Shown: positions 30,481 through 38,554 of the stretch, piece after piece
How the letters are laid out: every line of letters starts with the position of its first letter
Numbering within the stretch: the stretch's first letter is position 1
Origin: Geodermatophilus siccatus
Lineage (GTDB): Bacteria > Actinomycetota > Actinomycetes > Mycobacteriales > Geodermatophilaceae
Length of the DNA stretch: 39,651 nt
Direction: 5' to 3'
NCBI RefSeq assembly: GCF_900103785.1
Contig: NZ_FNHE01000020.1
Coordinates: 1 to 39,651 of the forward strand
The notes under the pieces: model-generated
Told to the model about the DNA's origin: nothing
The model's database searches: none
What the model saw: the letters and a program-made list of their open reading frames with translations, nothing else
Made by a program: the position numbers and the translations under genes

Positions 30481-30999
30481 ATGCGCTCCCCCGCCCCGCT
30501 GCTCCGCTCGGCCCTCGCCGGTGCCGCCGCCGTCGTCCTGCTCACCGCCTGCGGCGGGTCGGGGGACGACGAGCCGGCCGCCGCGCCGAGCACCTCGGCC
30601 CCGGCGACCTCGGCGTCCGCACCCTCGAGCGGCACGGCGGCACCCGACCCGGCCGCCGAGCAGTTCTGCGGGGACATGACCAGCGCCTTCACCGAGGTGC
30701 AGGGCAGCCTCGCGGCGGCCACCCCCGAGGACGTCGCGACCCGGCTGCCGGAGGCCGTCACGCGGCTGGATCAGGTGCAGGCCCCCGCCGAGATCGCCGA
30801 CGACTGGGCCGCGCTGCTCGACGGGCTGCGCCGGCTCTCCGACACCGTCGGCACGCTGGACCTGGGCACCCCGGAGGGCCAGCAGGCCTACGCCGACGCG
30901 TCGACCCGGATCGGCCAGGAGATCGGCCCGGCGGAGACGGCGCTCAGCGACTACGTCGCCGCCAACTGCACCCCGACCTCGGCGTCGCCCACCGGCTGA
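30481..30999 (+). CDS. Putative lipoprotein, helical
   Basis: 172 aa. A signal peptide with lipobox LTAC (cysteine about residue 23) is followed by a long Ala/Ser/Thr/Pro linker and then a helical domain (about 58-160) with two cysteines (FCGDM and ANCTP) that could form one disulphide. No family recognised. It resembles the many small helical lipoproteins of actinobacteria. It is divergent from the MBL operon and converges with the M23 peptidase gene across repeat copy 2. Confidence 0.75.
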   Translation: MRSPAPLLRSALAGAAAVVLLTACGGSGDDEPAAAPSTSAPATSASAPSSGTAAPDPAAEQFCGDMTSAFTEVQGSLAAATPEDVATRLPEAVTRLDQVQAPAEIADDWAALLDGLRRLSDTVGTLDLGTPEGQQAYADASTRIGQEIGPAETALSDYVAANCTPTSASPTG

Positions 31000-31030
31000 A
31001 CGCGGCCCAACGCGTCAGCGGCCCCGTCGG

Positions 31031-31084
31031 CCCCGTGCAGGGTCCCGCCGCGAGCGTGCGAGTGGCGGGGGGCAGGGGGTCCTT
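31031..31084 (-). repeat. Dispersed palindromic repeat, copy 2
   Basis: The copy ends three bases before the stop of the minus-strand M23 gene at 31087. It shares more than 40 of about 54 bases with copy 3. The inner arm cccgccgc faces a slightly degenerate partner (gtggcggg), and the outer arm is also partly degenerate. It separates two convergent genes. Confidence 0.8.
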
Positions 31085-31086
31085 GC

Positions 31087-32451
31087 TCAGCAGCCGCTGA
31101 TGGACACGCCGCGGCCGCGCAGCCACGGCACCGGGTCGACCTGGCCGCCGTACATGGCGCCGGAGGGGTGCACCTCGAAGTGCAGGTGCGGGCCGGTGGA
31201 CTGGCCGCGGTTGCCGACCTCCGCGATGAGCTCGCCGGCCACCACCCGCTCGCCGGCGCGGACGAAGTACTGGTTGACGTGGCCGTACACGGTGACCGCG
31301 CCGTCGTCGCCGCGGATGTAGACCGCGTAGCCGAAGCCGGTGGCCGTGCCGGCCCGCGCGACGACGCCGGAGTGGGCCGCGTAGATGGGCGTCCCGATGG
31401 GTGCGGCGATGTCCACGCCGCCGTGCAGGGCGCCCCAGCGCGAGCCGAAGCAGCTGGAGGTGCGGCCGGAGGTCGGCTTGACGTAGGGGCCGGAGCCGCC
31501 CGAGCTGGCCGCGGCGCTGCTCCCGGACCCGGAGCCCTGGCTGCGGGCGGCGGCGCGGGCCGCGGCGGCCGCGGCGGCGGCTTCCTCCTCGGCGCGGCGG
31601 GCGGCTGCTGCGGCGGCGGCCTCCTCAGCCGCCTTCTGCTCCTGCCAGGCCTGGTAGGCGTCGCGGGCGCCCTGCAGGCGCAGCAGCTCGACCTCGGCGG
31701 CCTGCAGCTGCTGCTCGTAGGCGGCCTTCTGCGCGGTGACCTGGTCGTAGGCGGCGCGCTGGGCGGCCAGCTGCTGGTCGGCGGTGGCCTTCGCGGCGGC
31801 CGCGGCGGCCTCGGCCTCGGCCGTCTTGTCGCGGGCGGCGCGGGCCGCGGAGTCGGCGTTGGCCTGCTGCACGCGGGCCACCTCGAGCTGGCCGAGGACG
31901 TCGAGGTGGTTGGCGGAGACGTAGTCGAGCATCGCGGCCCGCTCGATCAGGTCGGCGGGCCCCTCCGCGTCGAGCAGGGCCGCGGCGGTGGAGAGGGTGT
32001 TGCCGCTCATGTAGCTGTCCCGCGAGAACCCGGCGATGCGCGCCATGGCGGCATCGACGGCCTCGGTGGCGGCCTGCAGCTCCGCCGCCGTCCGCTCGGC
32101 CTCGGCCTGCGCCTCCAGGAGGGCCTCCTCGGCGGCGAGGTAGGCGGCACCGGCGGCCTCGGCCTGGACGGCGTAGCCCTCGAGCTGGGACTGGGCCTGG
32201 GCGACCAGGGCGCTGATCCGGCCGACCTCGGCGGCAGCGGCGTCCTGCGCCGACTGCGCCTGCCCGATCTGCTCGTCGGACGGGTTGGGCGGCGGCGGCG
32301 TGGGGGCGGCGCCGGCGGGGGCGGCCGCGGTCAGCACCACCGTGCCGGCCACCACGCCGACCAGCAGGCTGCGCACGATCCCGGCGCGCGAGCGGTGCGC
32401 CGGGACGGCGGCGGTCCCGGACGTGCGCTGGCGAGGACGGCTGTGCGGCAT
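31087..32451 (-). CDS. Secreted coiled-coil M23 metallo-endopeptidase
   Basis: 454 aa. A long N-region and signal peptide (about 25-49, ending APAGAA) are followed by an Ala/Glu/Gln-rich coiled coil (about 60-300) with a middle hydrophobic break, a Ser/Gly linker, and a LAS-type M23 domain. Zinc ligands are H343 and D347 in HGGVDIAAPIG and H424 in GPHLHFEVH, with H422 as the catalytic partner. The fold matches NlpD/RipA-like wall hydrolases that cut peptidoglycan crosslinks during division. The coiled coil may hold a regulator or keep the enzyme inhibited. The ATG at 32451 follows gggagcg. Possible MtrA sites lie upstream. Confidence 0.92.
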   Translation of the reverse strand: MPHSRPRQRTSGTAAVPAHRSRAGIVRSLLVGVVAGTVVLTAAAPAGAAPTPPPPNPSDEQIGQAQSAQDAAAAEVGRISALVAQAQSQLEGYAVQAEAAGAAYLAAEEALLEAQAEAERTAAELQAATEAVDAAMARIAGFSRDSYMSGNTLSTAAALLDAEGPADLIERAAMLDYVSANHLDVLGQLEVARVQQANADSAARAARDKTAEAEAAAAAAKATADQQLAAQRAAYDQVTAQKAAYEQQLQAAEVELLRLQGARDAYQAWQEQKAAEEAAAAAAARRAEEEAAAAAAAARAAARSQGSGSGSSAAASSGGSGPYVKPTSGRTSSCFGSRWGALHGGVDIAAPIGTPIYAAHSGVVARAGTATGFGYAVYIRGDDGAVTVYGHVNQYFVRAGERVVAGELIAEVGNRGQSTGPHLHFEVHPSGAMYGGQVDPVPWLRGRGVSISGC

Positions 32452-32495
32452 GTCGCTCCCTGGAGAAGAGGGGTGCGTCGGGGGGCGGCCGCAGC

Positions 32496-32608
32496 GTGAC
32501 AGCGTCACACCGGTCTCGGAAGTCTCCACGCGGCACGGCCGTCACACCGGGCACACGGGACACCTGCCCCACTCCTGTCACATCTGTTCTCGTCACCCGG
32601 ACGGGTGA
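32496..32608. promoter_or_regulatory. Cluster of GTCAC motifs, possible MtrA sites
   Basis: gtgac-agc-gtcac (32496-32508) is a perfect inverted repeat. gtcacaccg occurs at 32504-32512 and again at 32541-32549, and gtcacatct at 32577-32585, at 36-37 bp intervals. tcacccg-ga-cgggtga (32593-32608) is another perfect palindrome. MtrA of mycobacteria and relatives binds GTCACA-type repeats and controls wall hydrolases and resuscitation factors, which fits the M23 gene 45-155 bp away. Confidence 0.45.
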
Positions 32609-32901
32609 GCTTGAGGGCTGGGCGTGACCTTTCTCGTCCCGCGGCCGCTCGAGCCCGGTCGTGCGCCCCCCCGAACTCGGCGCCGCCGCCCACCAGCCCG
32701 GTCGGCTCCGCCCCGCTGACCTCGTCCTTCGCGGTGCCGCCCCGGCCGCGGCCGCGGCCGGGCAGGAGGAGACGGTCGCCGACCGGGTGGGCGCCCGAGC
32801 GGGTCGTGCGTGACCAAGACCACGCCCACGCCGTGGAGGGTCGCGGCTCCCCGCTCCCTGGCCGGCCGTGCCGGGCCCCGGTCGGGCGGGCGACGCCGTC
32901 C

Positions 32902-32907
32902 TAGGCT
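32902..32907 (+). promoter_or_regulatory. -10 element of a leaderless transcript (amino-acid dehydrogenase)
   Basis: TAGGCT lies six bases before the GTG at 32914 and there is no ribosome-binding site. Confidence 0.55.
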
Positions 32908-32913
32908 CGCCCC

Positions 32914-33978
32914 GTGGACGTACTCGGCTCCGGTCACGAACAGGTGGTCTTCTGCTCCGACCCGGCCTCCGGGCTGCGGGCGGTCATCGCGATCCACTCC
33001 ACGGCGCTGGGGCCGGCGCTCGGCGGGACCCGCTTCCACCCCTACGCCGACGAGGACGCCGCGGTCGCCGACGCCCTGGCGCTGTCGCGGGCGATGACCT
33101 ACAAGAACAGCCTGGCCGGCCTGGACCTCGGCGGCGGCAAGGCCGTCATCATCGGCGACCCGCACACCGACAAGACCGAGGCGCTGCTGCGCGCCTACGG
33201 CCGGTTCGTGGAGTCGCTGGGCGGGCGCTACCTGACCGCCTGCGACGTGGGCACCTACAACGCCGACCTCGACGTCGTGGCCCGGGAGACCCGGTTCGCG
33301 CACGGCCGCTCGCTGGCCTACGGCGGCTGCGGGGACTCCTCGGTGCTGACCGCGTACGGCGTCTTCCAGGGCATGCGGGCGGCCGCCCAGCACCGCTGGG
33401 GCAAGCCGTCGCTGGCCGGGCGCACCGTCGGGGTGGCCGGCGTCGGCAAGGTCGGCAGCTGGCTGGTCGACCGGCTGGTGGAGGACGGCGCCGACGTCGT
33501 GGTCACCGACGTCGACGCCGGCGCGGTCGAGCGGGTGCTGGCCCGCCACCCCGCGGTCGACGCCGTCGCCGACACCGCGACCCTGGTGCGGACGCCGACC
33601 GACGTCTACGCCCCCTGCGCGCTCGGCCGCGCCCTGGACGACGGGACGGTCGCGGTGCTCGAGGCCGAGATCGTCTGCGGTGGGGCCAACAACCAGCTCG
33701 CGCACGAGGGGATCGCCGCCGAGCTCATGCGCCGCGGGATCCTCTACGCGCCGGACTACCTGGTGAACGCCGGCGGGGTGATCCAGGTCGAGGACGAGCG
33801 GCACGGGTTCTCCTTCGCCCGCGCCGAGGCCCGCGCCGCCGGCATCTTCGACGTCGCGCTGCGGGTGTTCCGGGCCGCCGACGCGGACGGCGTCTCTCCC
33901 GCCGTGGCCGCCGACCGCCTCGCCGAGGAGCGCATCGCGTCGGTCGGCCGGCTGGCCACCATCCGCCTCCCGCGCTGA
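32914..33978 (+). CDS. vdh: Branched-chain amino-acid dehydrogenase (valine/leucine type)
   Basis: 354 aa. It catalyses NAD-dependent oxidative deamination of valine or leucine to the 2-oxo acid. [14 protein letters not shown], catalytic K76 in [10 protein letters not shown] with K64 in MTYKNSL, D111 in TACDVGTYN, and the Rossmann motif GVAGVGKVG (173-181) match the Glu/Leu/Phe/Val dehydrogenase family at full length. Branched-chain specificity is inferred from overall likeness and from the neighbourhood: in Streptomyces the valine dehydrogenase gene, as I recall, lies next to DUF3073, purM and purF. Leucine or phenylalanine dehydrogenase remain possible. Confidence 0.85.
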   Translation: MDVLGSGHEQVVFCSDPASGLRAVIAIHSTALGPALGGTRFHPYADEDAAVADALALSRAMTYKNSLAGLDLGGGKAVIIGDPHTDKTEALLRAYGRFVESLGGRYLTACDVGTYNADLDVVARETRFAHGRSLAYGGCGDSSVLTAYGVFQGMRAAAQHRWGKPSLAGRTVGVAGVGKVGSWLVDRLVEDGADVVVTDVDAGAVERVLARHPAVDAVADTATLVRTPTDVYAPCALGRALDDGTVAVLEAEIVCGGANNQLAHEGIAAELMRRGILYAPDYLVNAGGVIQVEDERHGFSFARAEARAAGIFDVALRVFRAADADGVSPAVAADRLAEERIASVGRLATIRLPR

Positions 33979-34069
33979 GGGAGCCGGGGTCGTTCGCCTC
34001 TCGCCCGCCGCCGGGCCGGCCCGGACACTGCCCCGTGCAGGGACCGACGGAGCAGCCGAGGAGGTCGGG

Positions 34070-34552
34070 ATGGGACGGGCACGCGAGACCATGGACCACA
34101 TCACCGAGGCCATCGTGGCGGGGGACCGCGATGCCCTCCGGCAGCTGTACGCGGACGACGCCGTCGGCGAGGCACCCGACGCCGGCCGGCTCGACGGCGC
34201 GGACGCGATCGTCGAGTACGTGATGTCGCTCCGCCGGGCCCTCCCGGACCTGTCCTGGGAGGCCAGGGCGACCTTCGAGGACGCCGACAGCGCGTTGGAC
34301 GAGGGCTGGATCGTCGGCACCCACACCGAGACGCTCAGCTCCCCCGAGGGCGACGTGCCGCCCACCGGCAGGCCCCTCCGGCTGCGGGAGTGCGACGTCA
34401 TCACGGTCCGGGACGGCCGGGCCGTGTCCCACCGCTTCTACTACGACCGGCTGGACCTCGCGTCCCAGCTGGGCCTGACGGAGTCCGGCACGGCCGCCGT
34501 CCCCGCACCCCGGGCCGGTGCCGAGCAGGCGTCGGAGACCGTGATCCCGTGA
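34070..34552 (+). CDS. SnoaL-like (NTF2-fold) protein
   Basis: 160 aa. It begins HITEAIVAGDRDALRQLYADDAV and has RECDVITVRDGRAVSHRFYYDRLDL, a typical SnoaL/ketosteroid-isomerase-like cone fold (about 5-135), then a short disordered tail. Members act as cyclases, isomerases or hydrolases, or have no known enzymatic role. The catalytic residue cannot be assigned. The ATG at 34070 follows gaggaggtc. It lies between vdh and DUF3073, where I would expect no such gene, so it may be a lineage-specific insertion. Confidence 0.8.
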   Translation: MGRARETMDHITEAIVAGDRDALRQLYADDAVGEAPDAGRLDGADAIVEYVMSLRRALPDLSWEARATFEDADSALDEGWIVGTHTETLSSPEGDVPPTGRPLRLRECDVITVRDGRAVSHRFYYDRLDLASQLGLTESGTAAVPAPRAGAEQASETVIP

Positions 34553-34744
34553 TCCCCGCCCGTCGTACGGCGTGGGCTGGCACCGGCCGGGGGCCCCGGT
34601 CGGGCGACAGCAGGGGGAGACCCGTGCCGGTCGCCGATCCGTGTCGTAAGCTCGGTCGAGACAGAGACACTCAGTCGGGGTCGCCACGCGGGCCGTCCAG
34701 CCCGGAGCTGGGCTCCCGTACTCCGTAACGAGGGGGTCGAGCCG

Positions 34745-34969
34745 ATGGGGCGCGGCCGAGCGAAGGCCAAGCAGACACGCGTGGCCCGTGAGCTCAAGTA
34801 CAGCTCACCGAACACCGACCTCTCCGCGCTGCAGCGCGAGCTGGCCGGTTCACCGACGTCGTCGTACGCCGCGCCGTCCCGGGCGGGCAGCGACGACGAC
34901 GAGGACGGCGAGTACACCGACCGCTGGGCGGACGACGACACGGACGACGACTGGGCCGCCAGTCGCTGA
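34745..34969 (+). CDS. DUF3073 family protein
   Basis: 74 aa. The N-terminus MGRGRAKAKQTRVARELKYS is the DUF3073 signature, followed by a conserved SSPNTDLSALQREL segment and a highly acidic tail (SDDDEDGEY, DDDTDDDW). The strong charge split, basic first 20 residues then acidic, suggests nucleic-acid or ribosome contact, but the function is unknown. gagggggtcgag precedes the ATG. A TAAGCT near 34646 may be the -10. It is conserved beside purM in actinobacteria. Confidence 0.92.
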   Translation: MGRGRAKAKQTRVARELKYSSPNTDLSALQRELAGSPTSSYAAPSRAGSDDDEDGEYTDRWADDDTDDDWAASR

Positions 34970-34996
34970 CCGGCGTCCGACCGGCGCAGGCTGATC

Positions 34997-35037
34997 CGAC
35001 GACACCGCCGCTCCCACCGGGAGCTGCGGTGTCGTCG
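34997..35037 (+). terminator. Strong terminator after DUF3073
   Basis: cgacgacaccgc (34997-35008) pairs with gcggtgtcgtcg (35026-35037), then after one mismatch gctccc pairs with gggagc around the loop acc. The 18-bp hairpin begins 27 bp after the DUF3073 stop and can work on both strands. Repeat copy 3 follows directly. Confidence 0.8.
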
Positions 35038-35046
35038 TGCGCCCGG

Positions 35047-35100
35047 CCCCCTGCAGGGTCCCGCCGCGAGCGTGCGAGCGGTGGGGGGCAGGGGGTCCTT
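35047..35100 (-). repeat. Dispersed palindromic repeat, copy 3
   Basis: The best-formed copy. The outer stem ccccctgc/gcaggggg and inner stem cccgccgc/gcggtggg (with one G-T pair) enclose a gagcgtgcga loop. It ends two bases before the purM stop at 35103 and separates purM from the convergent DUF3073 gene. Confidence 0.85.
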
Positions 35101-35102
35101 CC

Positions 35103-36167
35103 TCAGCGGTAGTCGCCGACCAGGCGCGCCGCGTCCCCGCCGGTGCGGGCACCCACGGTGCCGGCGACCCAGGCGGGCACCCCGCGCTCCGCCAGGACGG
35201 CCACGACGTCGTCCGCGACGTCCGGGGCGACCGCGGCGACCATGCCGACGCCGCAGTTGAACGCCCGCTCGGACTCCGCCCGCGGCACACCGTGCTCCTC
35301 GAGCAGCGACACGGCGGCCGGCAGCGCCCAGGTGCCGCGGTCCAGCACGGCCTCCAGACCGTCCGGGACCACCCGGGCGGTGTTGCCGGCCAGCCCGCCA
35401 CCGGTGATGTGCGCGTAGGCGTGCACGCCGTCGACGCCGAAGCGCTGCACCAGCGCCAGGCAGTCCAGCGCGTAGATGCGGGTCGGCTCGAGCAGCACCT
35501 CGCCCAGCGGGCGGTCCAACCCGGCAGGCGTGGCGGCCAGGTCCAGCCCGGCGGCGGCGACCACCCGGCGCACCAGCGAGTAGCCGTTGGAGTGGAAGCC
35601 GGACGACGCCATCGCGACCACCGCGTCGCCCTCCCGGACCCGCTCGGGCCCCAGCACCGCGTCGGCCTCCACGACCCCCACGGCCGTGGCGGCCAGGTCG
35701 TAGTCGTCGGGGGCCATCAGGTCACCGTGCTCGGCGGTCTCCCCACCGACCAGCGCGGCCCCGGCCAGCCGGCAGCCGGTCGCGATGCCGGTGACGATCG
35801 CGGCGATCCGCTCCGGCACGACCCGCCCGCAGGCGACGTAGTCCTGCAGGAACAGCGGCTCGGCGCCGCAGGCGACCAGGTCGTCGACGACCATCGCGAC
35901 CAGGTCGATGCCGACGGTGTCGTGCCGGTCCAGCTGCCGGGCGAGCGCGATCTTGGTGCCGACGCCGTCGGTGGAGGAGGCCAGCAGCGGCCTGCGGTAC
36001 CTCGCCGTGTCCAGTGCGAACAGCCCGGCGAAACCGCCGAGGCCGCCGACGACCTCGGGGCGGTTGGTGCCCTCCACCGCCGTCCGCATGAGGGCGACGG
36101 CCCGCTCGCCGGCGTCGATGTCGACGCCCGAGGCGGCGTAGGTGAACTCGGACCCGGTGTCGCTCAC
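35103..36167 (-). CDS. purM: Phosphoribosylformylglycinamidine cyclo-ligase
   Basis: 354 aa, the usual length. It converts FGAM and ATP to AIR in de novo purine synthesis. Recognisable blocks are FTYAASGVDIDAGERAV at the start, the STDGVGTKIALA loop, GIDLVAMVVDDLVACGAEPLF, LVGGETAEHGD, MASSGFHSNGYSLVR and ITGGGLAGN. The GTG at 36167 overlaps the purF stop (GTGA), so purF and purM are translationally coupled. Confidence 0.96.
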   Translation of the reverse strand: MSDTGSEFTYAASGVDIDAGERAVALMRTAVEGTNRPEVVGGLGGFAGLFALDTARYRRPLLASSTDGVGTKIALARQLDRHDTVGIDLVAMVVDDLVACGAEPLFLQDYVACGRVVPERIAAIVTGIATGCRLAGAALVGGETAEHGDLMAPDDYDLAATAVGVVEADAVLGPERVREGDAVVAMASSGFHSNGYSLVRRVVAAAGLDLAATPAGLDRPLGEVLLEPTRIYALDCLALVQRFGVDGVHAYAHITGGGLAGNTARVVPDGLEAVLDRGTWALPAAVSLLEEHGVPRAESERAFNCGVGMVAAVAPDVADDVVAVLAERGVPAWVAGTVGARTGGDAARLVGDYR

Positions 36168-37717
36168 GGGCGGGTCAGGGCGTCGTCCGCACCACCGGGC
36201 ACGGCGGCGCTGCCGGCCTGCTGGCCGGTCCACCCGGTCACCGCACGGTCCTGGTCGACCCGGCGGCCGATGCCCTCGAGCAGGTGCTTGCCGAGCAGCT
36301 CGCTCTCCGCCAGCGGGATCGGGTACTCGCCGGTGAAGCAGGCCGTGCACAGCCGGTTGACCGGCTGCTCGGTGGCCGCGATGAGCCCCTGCTCGGACAC
36401 GTAGCCCAGCGAGTCGGCGTTGATCGAGGCGCGCACGCCGTCGACGTCGAGGCCGTTGGCGATCAGCTCGGCCCGGCTGGCGAAGTCGATGCCGTAGAAG
36501 CACGGCCACTTCACCGGCGGCGAGGAGATCCGCACGTGCACCTCGACCGCGCCGGCCTCGCGCAGCATGCGGATCAGCGCGCGCTGGGTGTTGCCGCGCA
36601 CGATCGAGTCGTCGACGACGACCAGCCGCTTGCCGCGGATGACGTCGCGCAGCGGGTTGAGCTTGAGCCGGATGCCCAGCTGCCGGATGGTCTGGCTGGG
36701 CTGGATGAAGGTGCGCCCGACGTAGGAGTTCTTGACCAGGCCGATGCCGTAGGGGATGCCGGAGGCCTCGGCGTAGCCGACGGCGGCCGGGGTGCCCGAC
36801 TCCGGCACGGAGATGACCAGGTCGGCGTCGGCCGGGTGCTCCTTGGCCAGCCGGCGGCCGATCTCGACGCGGGCGGCGTGCACGCCGCGGCCGCTGATCG
36901 TCGTGTCCGGCCGGGCGAGGTACACGTACTCGAAGACGCAGCCCTTGGGCTCGGCCGGGGCGAAGTGCTGGCTGCGCAGGCCGTCCTCGTCGATGGCGAT
37001 CAGCTCGCCGGGCTCCACCTCGCGGACGACGGAGGCGCCGACGATGTCGAGCGCCGCGGTCTCGCTGGCGACCACCCAGCCGCGCTCCAGCCGGCCGAGC
37101 ACCAGCGGTCGCACGCCCTGCTGGTCGCGGGCGGCGTAGAGGGTGTTCTCGTCCATGAAGGTGAAGCTGAAGGCGCCGCGCAACTGGGGCAGCACCTCCA
37201 TCGCGGCGGCCTCGACCGAGAGGTCCTGGCGGGCGGCGATCAGCGCGGTGACCAGGTCGGAGTCGGTGGTGGAGGTGAAGGCGCCCGGCACACCGGCGTC
37301 GGCGGCGCGGCCGGCCAGCTCGGCGGTGTTCACCAGGTTCCCGTTGTGGCACAGCGCCAGCCCGGTGCCGGCGTCCGTCGTCCGGAAGGTGGGCTGGGCG
37401 TTCTCCCACGTGGAGGCACCCGTCGTCGAGTACCGGGTGTGCCCGACGGCGAGGTGGCCGCGCAGACTGCCCAGGGTGGCCTCGTCGAAGACCTGGCTGA
37501 CCAGCCCCAGGTCCTTGTAGACGACGACCGAGGCGCCGTCGGAGACGGCGATCCCCGCCGCCTCCTGGCCGCGGTGCTGCAGGGCGTAGAGACCGAAGTA
37601 GGTCAGCTTGGCGACCTCCTCCCCCGGCGCCCAGACACCGAAGACGCCGCACGCGTCCTGGGGTCCGGGGGAATGGGGGTCGAGGTCGTGCGTCAGCCGT
37701 CCGTCACCGCGAGGCAC
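36164..37717 (-). CDS. purF: Amidophosphoribosyltransferase
   Basis: 517 aa. It makes phosphoribosylamine from PRPP and glutamine, the first step of purine synthesis. The N-terminal nucleophile is C23 in DACGVFGVW, so a propeptide of about 22 residues must be removed. The glutaminase domain has RYSTTGASTWENAQP and CHNGNLVN, and the PRTase domain has VVVDDSIVRGNT. The conserved cysteines in SSPPVKWPCFYGID and NRLCTACFTGEYP fit the Fe-S cluster type of PurF. The GTG at 37717 was chosen for the leaderless promoter upstream. Confidence 0.96.
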   Translation of the reverse strand: MPRGDGRLTHDLDPHSPGPQDACGVFGVWAPGEEVAKLTYFGLYALQHRGQEAAGIAVSDGASVVVYKDLGLVSQVFDEATLGSLRGHLAVGHTRYSTTGASTWENAQPTFRTTDAGTGLALCHNGNLVNTAELAGRAADAGVPGAFTSTTDSDLVTALIAARQDLSVEAAAMEVLPQLRGAFSFTFMDENTLYAARDQQGVRPLVLGRLERGWVVASETAALDIVGASVVREVEPGELIAIDEDGLRSQHFAPAEPKGCVFEYVYLARPDTTISGRGVHAARVEIGRRLAKEHPADADLVISVPESGTPAAVGYAEASGIPYGIGLVKNSYVGRTFIQPSQTIRQLGIRLKLNPLRDVIRGKRLVVVDDSIVRGNTQRALIRMLREAGAVEVHVRISSPPVKWPCFYGIDFASRAELIANGLDVDGVRASINADSLGYVSEQGLIAATEQPVNRLCTACFTGEYPIPLAESELLGKHLLEGIGRRVDQDRAVTGWTGQQAGSAAVPGGADDALTRP

Positions 37718-37723
37718 TCATCG

Positions 37724-37729
37724 AGGGTA
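37724..37729 (-). promoter_or_regulatory. -10 element of the purF-purM operon, leaderless
   Basis: TACCCT on the minus strand lies six bases before the purF GTG. An ATG in the spacer opens a frame of only five codons ending TGA, so GTG is the real start. Confidence 0.55.
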
Positions 37730-37816
37730 CCGGCGCAGGCCGACGGGGACCGTCGGGGCAGGGTGGCACTGGCCACCCCGCCCGGACGCCTGCGGCCCCC
37801 TCCAGGGCACCGCAGG

Positions 37817-37868
37817 CCCCGTCCCGGGTCCCGCCGCGAGCGTGCGAGGGGTGGGGAGGAGGGGTCCT
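37817..37868 (-). repeat. Dispersed palindromic repeat, copy 4
   Basis: The core cccgccgcgagcgtgcgag is identical to copies 2 and 3, with diverged outer arms. It ends three bases before the stop of the MBL-fold gene at 37872. Here both flanking genes are on the minus strand, so it would separate that gene from the purF promoter. Confidence 0.8.
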
Positions 37869-37871
37869 CCT

Positions 37872-38480
37872 CTAGTGGATGTGGCCGATCTCGGCCGAGA
37901 TGGTCGTGTCGTCGCCGTGGCCGGTCCTCACCACCGTGTCGCCGTGCAGGGACATCAGCCGCGACCGGATCGAGTTCAGGATCGTCGGCTTGTCGCTGTA
38001 CGAGCGCCCCGTCGCGCCGGGGCCGCCGTGGAACAGGGTGTCGCCGGTGAAGACGGTGGACAGGTCCGGCGCGTGCAGGCAGGTGCTGCCCGGCGAGTGG
38101 CCCGGCGTGTGCAACGCGGTCAGCGTCGTACCGGCCACGGTGAACCGGGTGCCCTCGACCAGGTCCTCGTCCGGGGCCGTGTCGGGGTGCACGACGTCCC
38201 ACAGCATCCGGTCCTGGGGGTTGAACCAGATCGGCGCCCCGGTGGCCTCGCGCAGCGCCACGGCGGCGGTGATGTGGTCGTTGTGCCCGTGGGTGAGCAC
38301 GATCGCGGTCACCCGCCGGCCGCCGATCGCGTCCAGGATCGGGGCGGCGTCGTGGGGTGCGTCGATGACGAGGACCTCGTCGTCGTCGCCGACCAGCCAC
38401 ACGTTGTTGTCGACGTCGAAGTCCTGCCCGTCGAGGCTGAACACGCCGGAGACGACGGCCTTGTCGATGCGGGCGGTCAC
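37872..38480 (-). CDS. Metallo-beta-lactamase-fold hydrolase linked to formaldehyde oxidation
   Basis: 202 aa. The single MBL domain has zinc-binding THGHNDHI (HxHxDH), HTPGHSPGSTC, FTGDTLF and RTGHGDDTT, in the glyoxalase II-like arrangement. The gene follows the mycothiol-dependent formaldehyde dehydrogenase. In mycobacteria an MBL gene is, as I recall, also next to that enzyme. A role in hydrolysing S-formylmycothiol is plausible but unproven here. The GTG at 38480 follows gaggagg. Repeat copy 4 lies just past its stop. Confidence 0.88.
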   Translation of the reverse strand: MTARIDKAVVSGVFSLDGQDFDVDNNVWLVGDDDEVLVIDAPHDAAPILDAIGGRRVTAIVLTHGHNDHITAAVALREATGAPIWFNPQDRMLWDVVHPDTAPDEDLVEGTRFTVAGTTLTALHTPGHSPGSTCLHAPDLSTVFTGDTLFHGGPGATGRSYSDKPTILNSIRSRLMSLHGDTVVRTGHGDDTTISAEIGHIH

Positions 38481-38554
38481 GTGTCCTCCTCGCCGGCGAT
38501 CCGCCGTGCTCGTTCCCCGCGGTACGGCGCTCATCGGTGGGCTCGCGAGCTCGG

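Larger units (their letters stand above)
32452..32913. other. 462-bp divergent intergenic region
   Basis: It separates the M23 peptidase from the amino-acid dehydrogenase. The half next to the peptidase carries the GTCAC-type motifs described separately. The half near the dehydrogenase (about 32640-32890) is extremely GC-rich with no recognisable gene. A minus-strand frame there reads GTAKDEVSGAEPTGLVGGG and could be a gene remnant, but nothing confirms it. Confidence 0.5.

Noticed and set aside
32452..32640. A ydaO-type (c-di-AMP) riboswitch before the M23 peptidase
   Set aside because: These riboswitches often precede wall hydrolases in actinobacteria, but I could not find the conserved core. 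The GTCAC repeats explain the region better.
32505..32812. A possible minus-strand gene upstream of the M23 peptidase
   Set aside because: Part of the frame looks protein-like (GTAKDEVSGAEPTGLV), but it has no clear start, runs into the regulatory repeats, and matches nothing I know.
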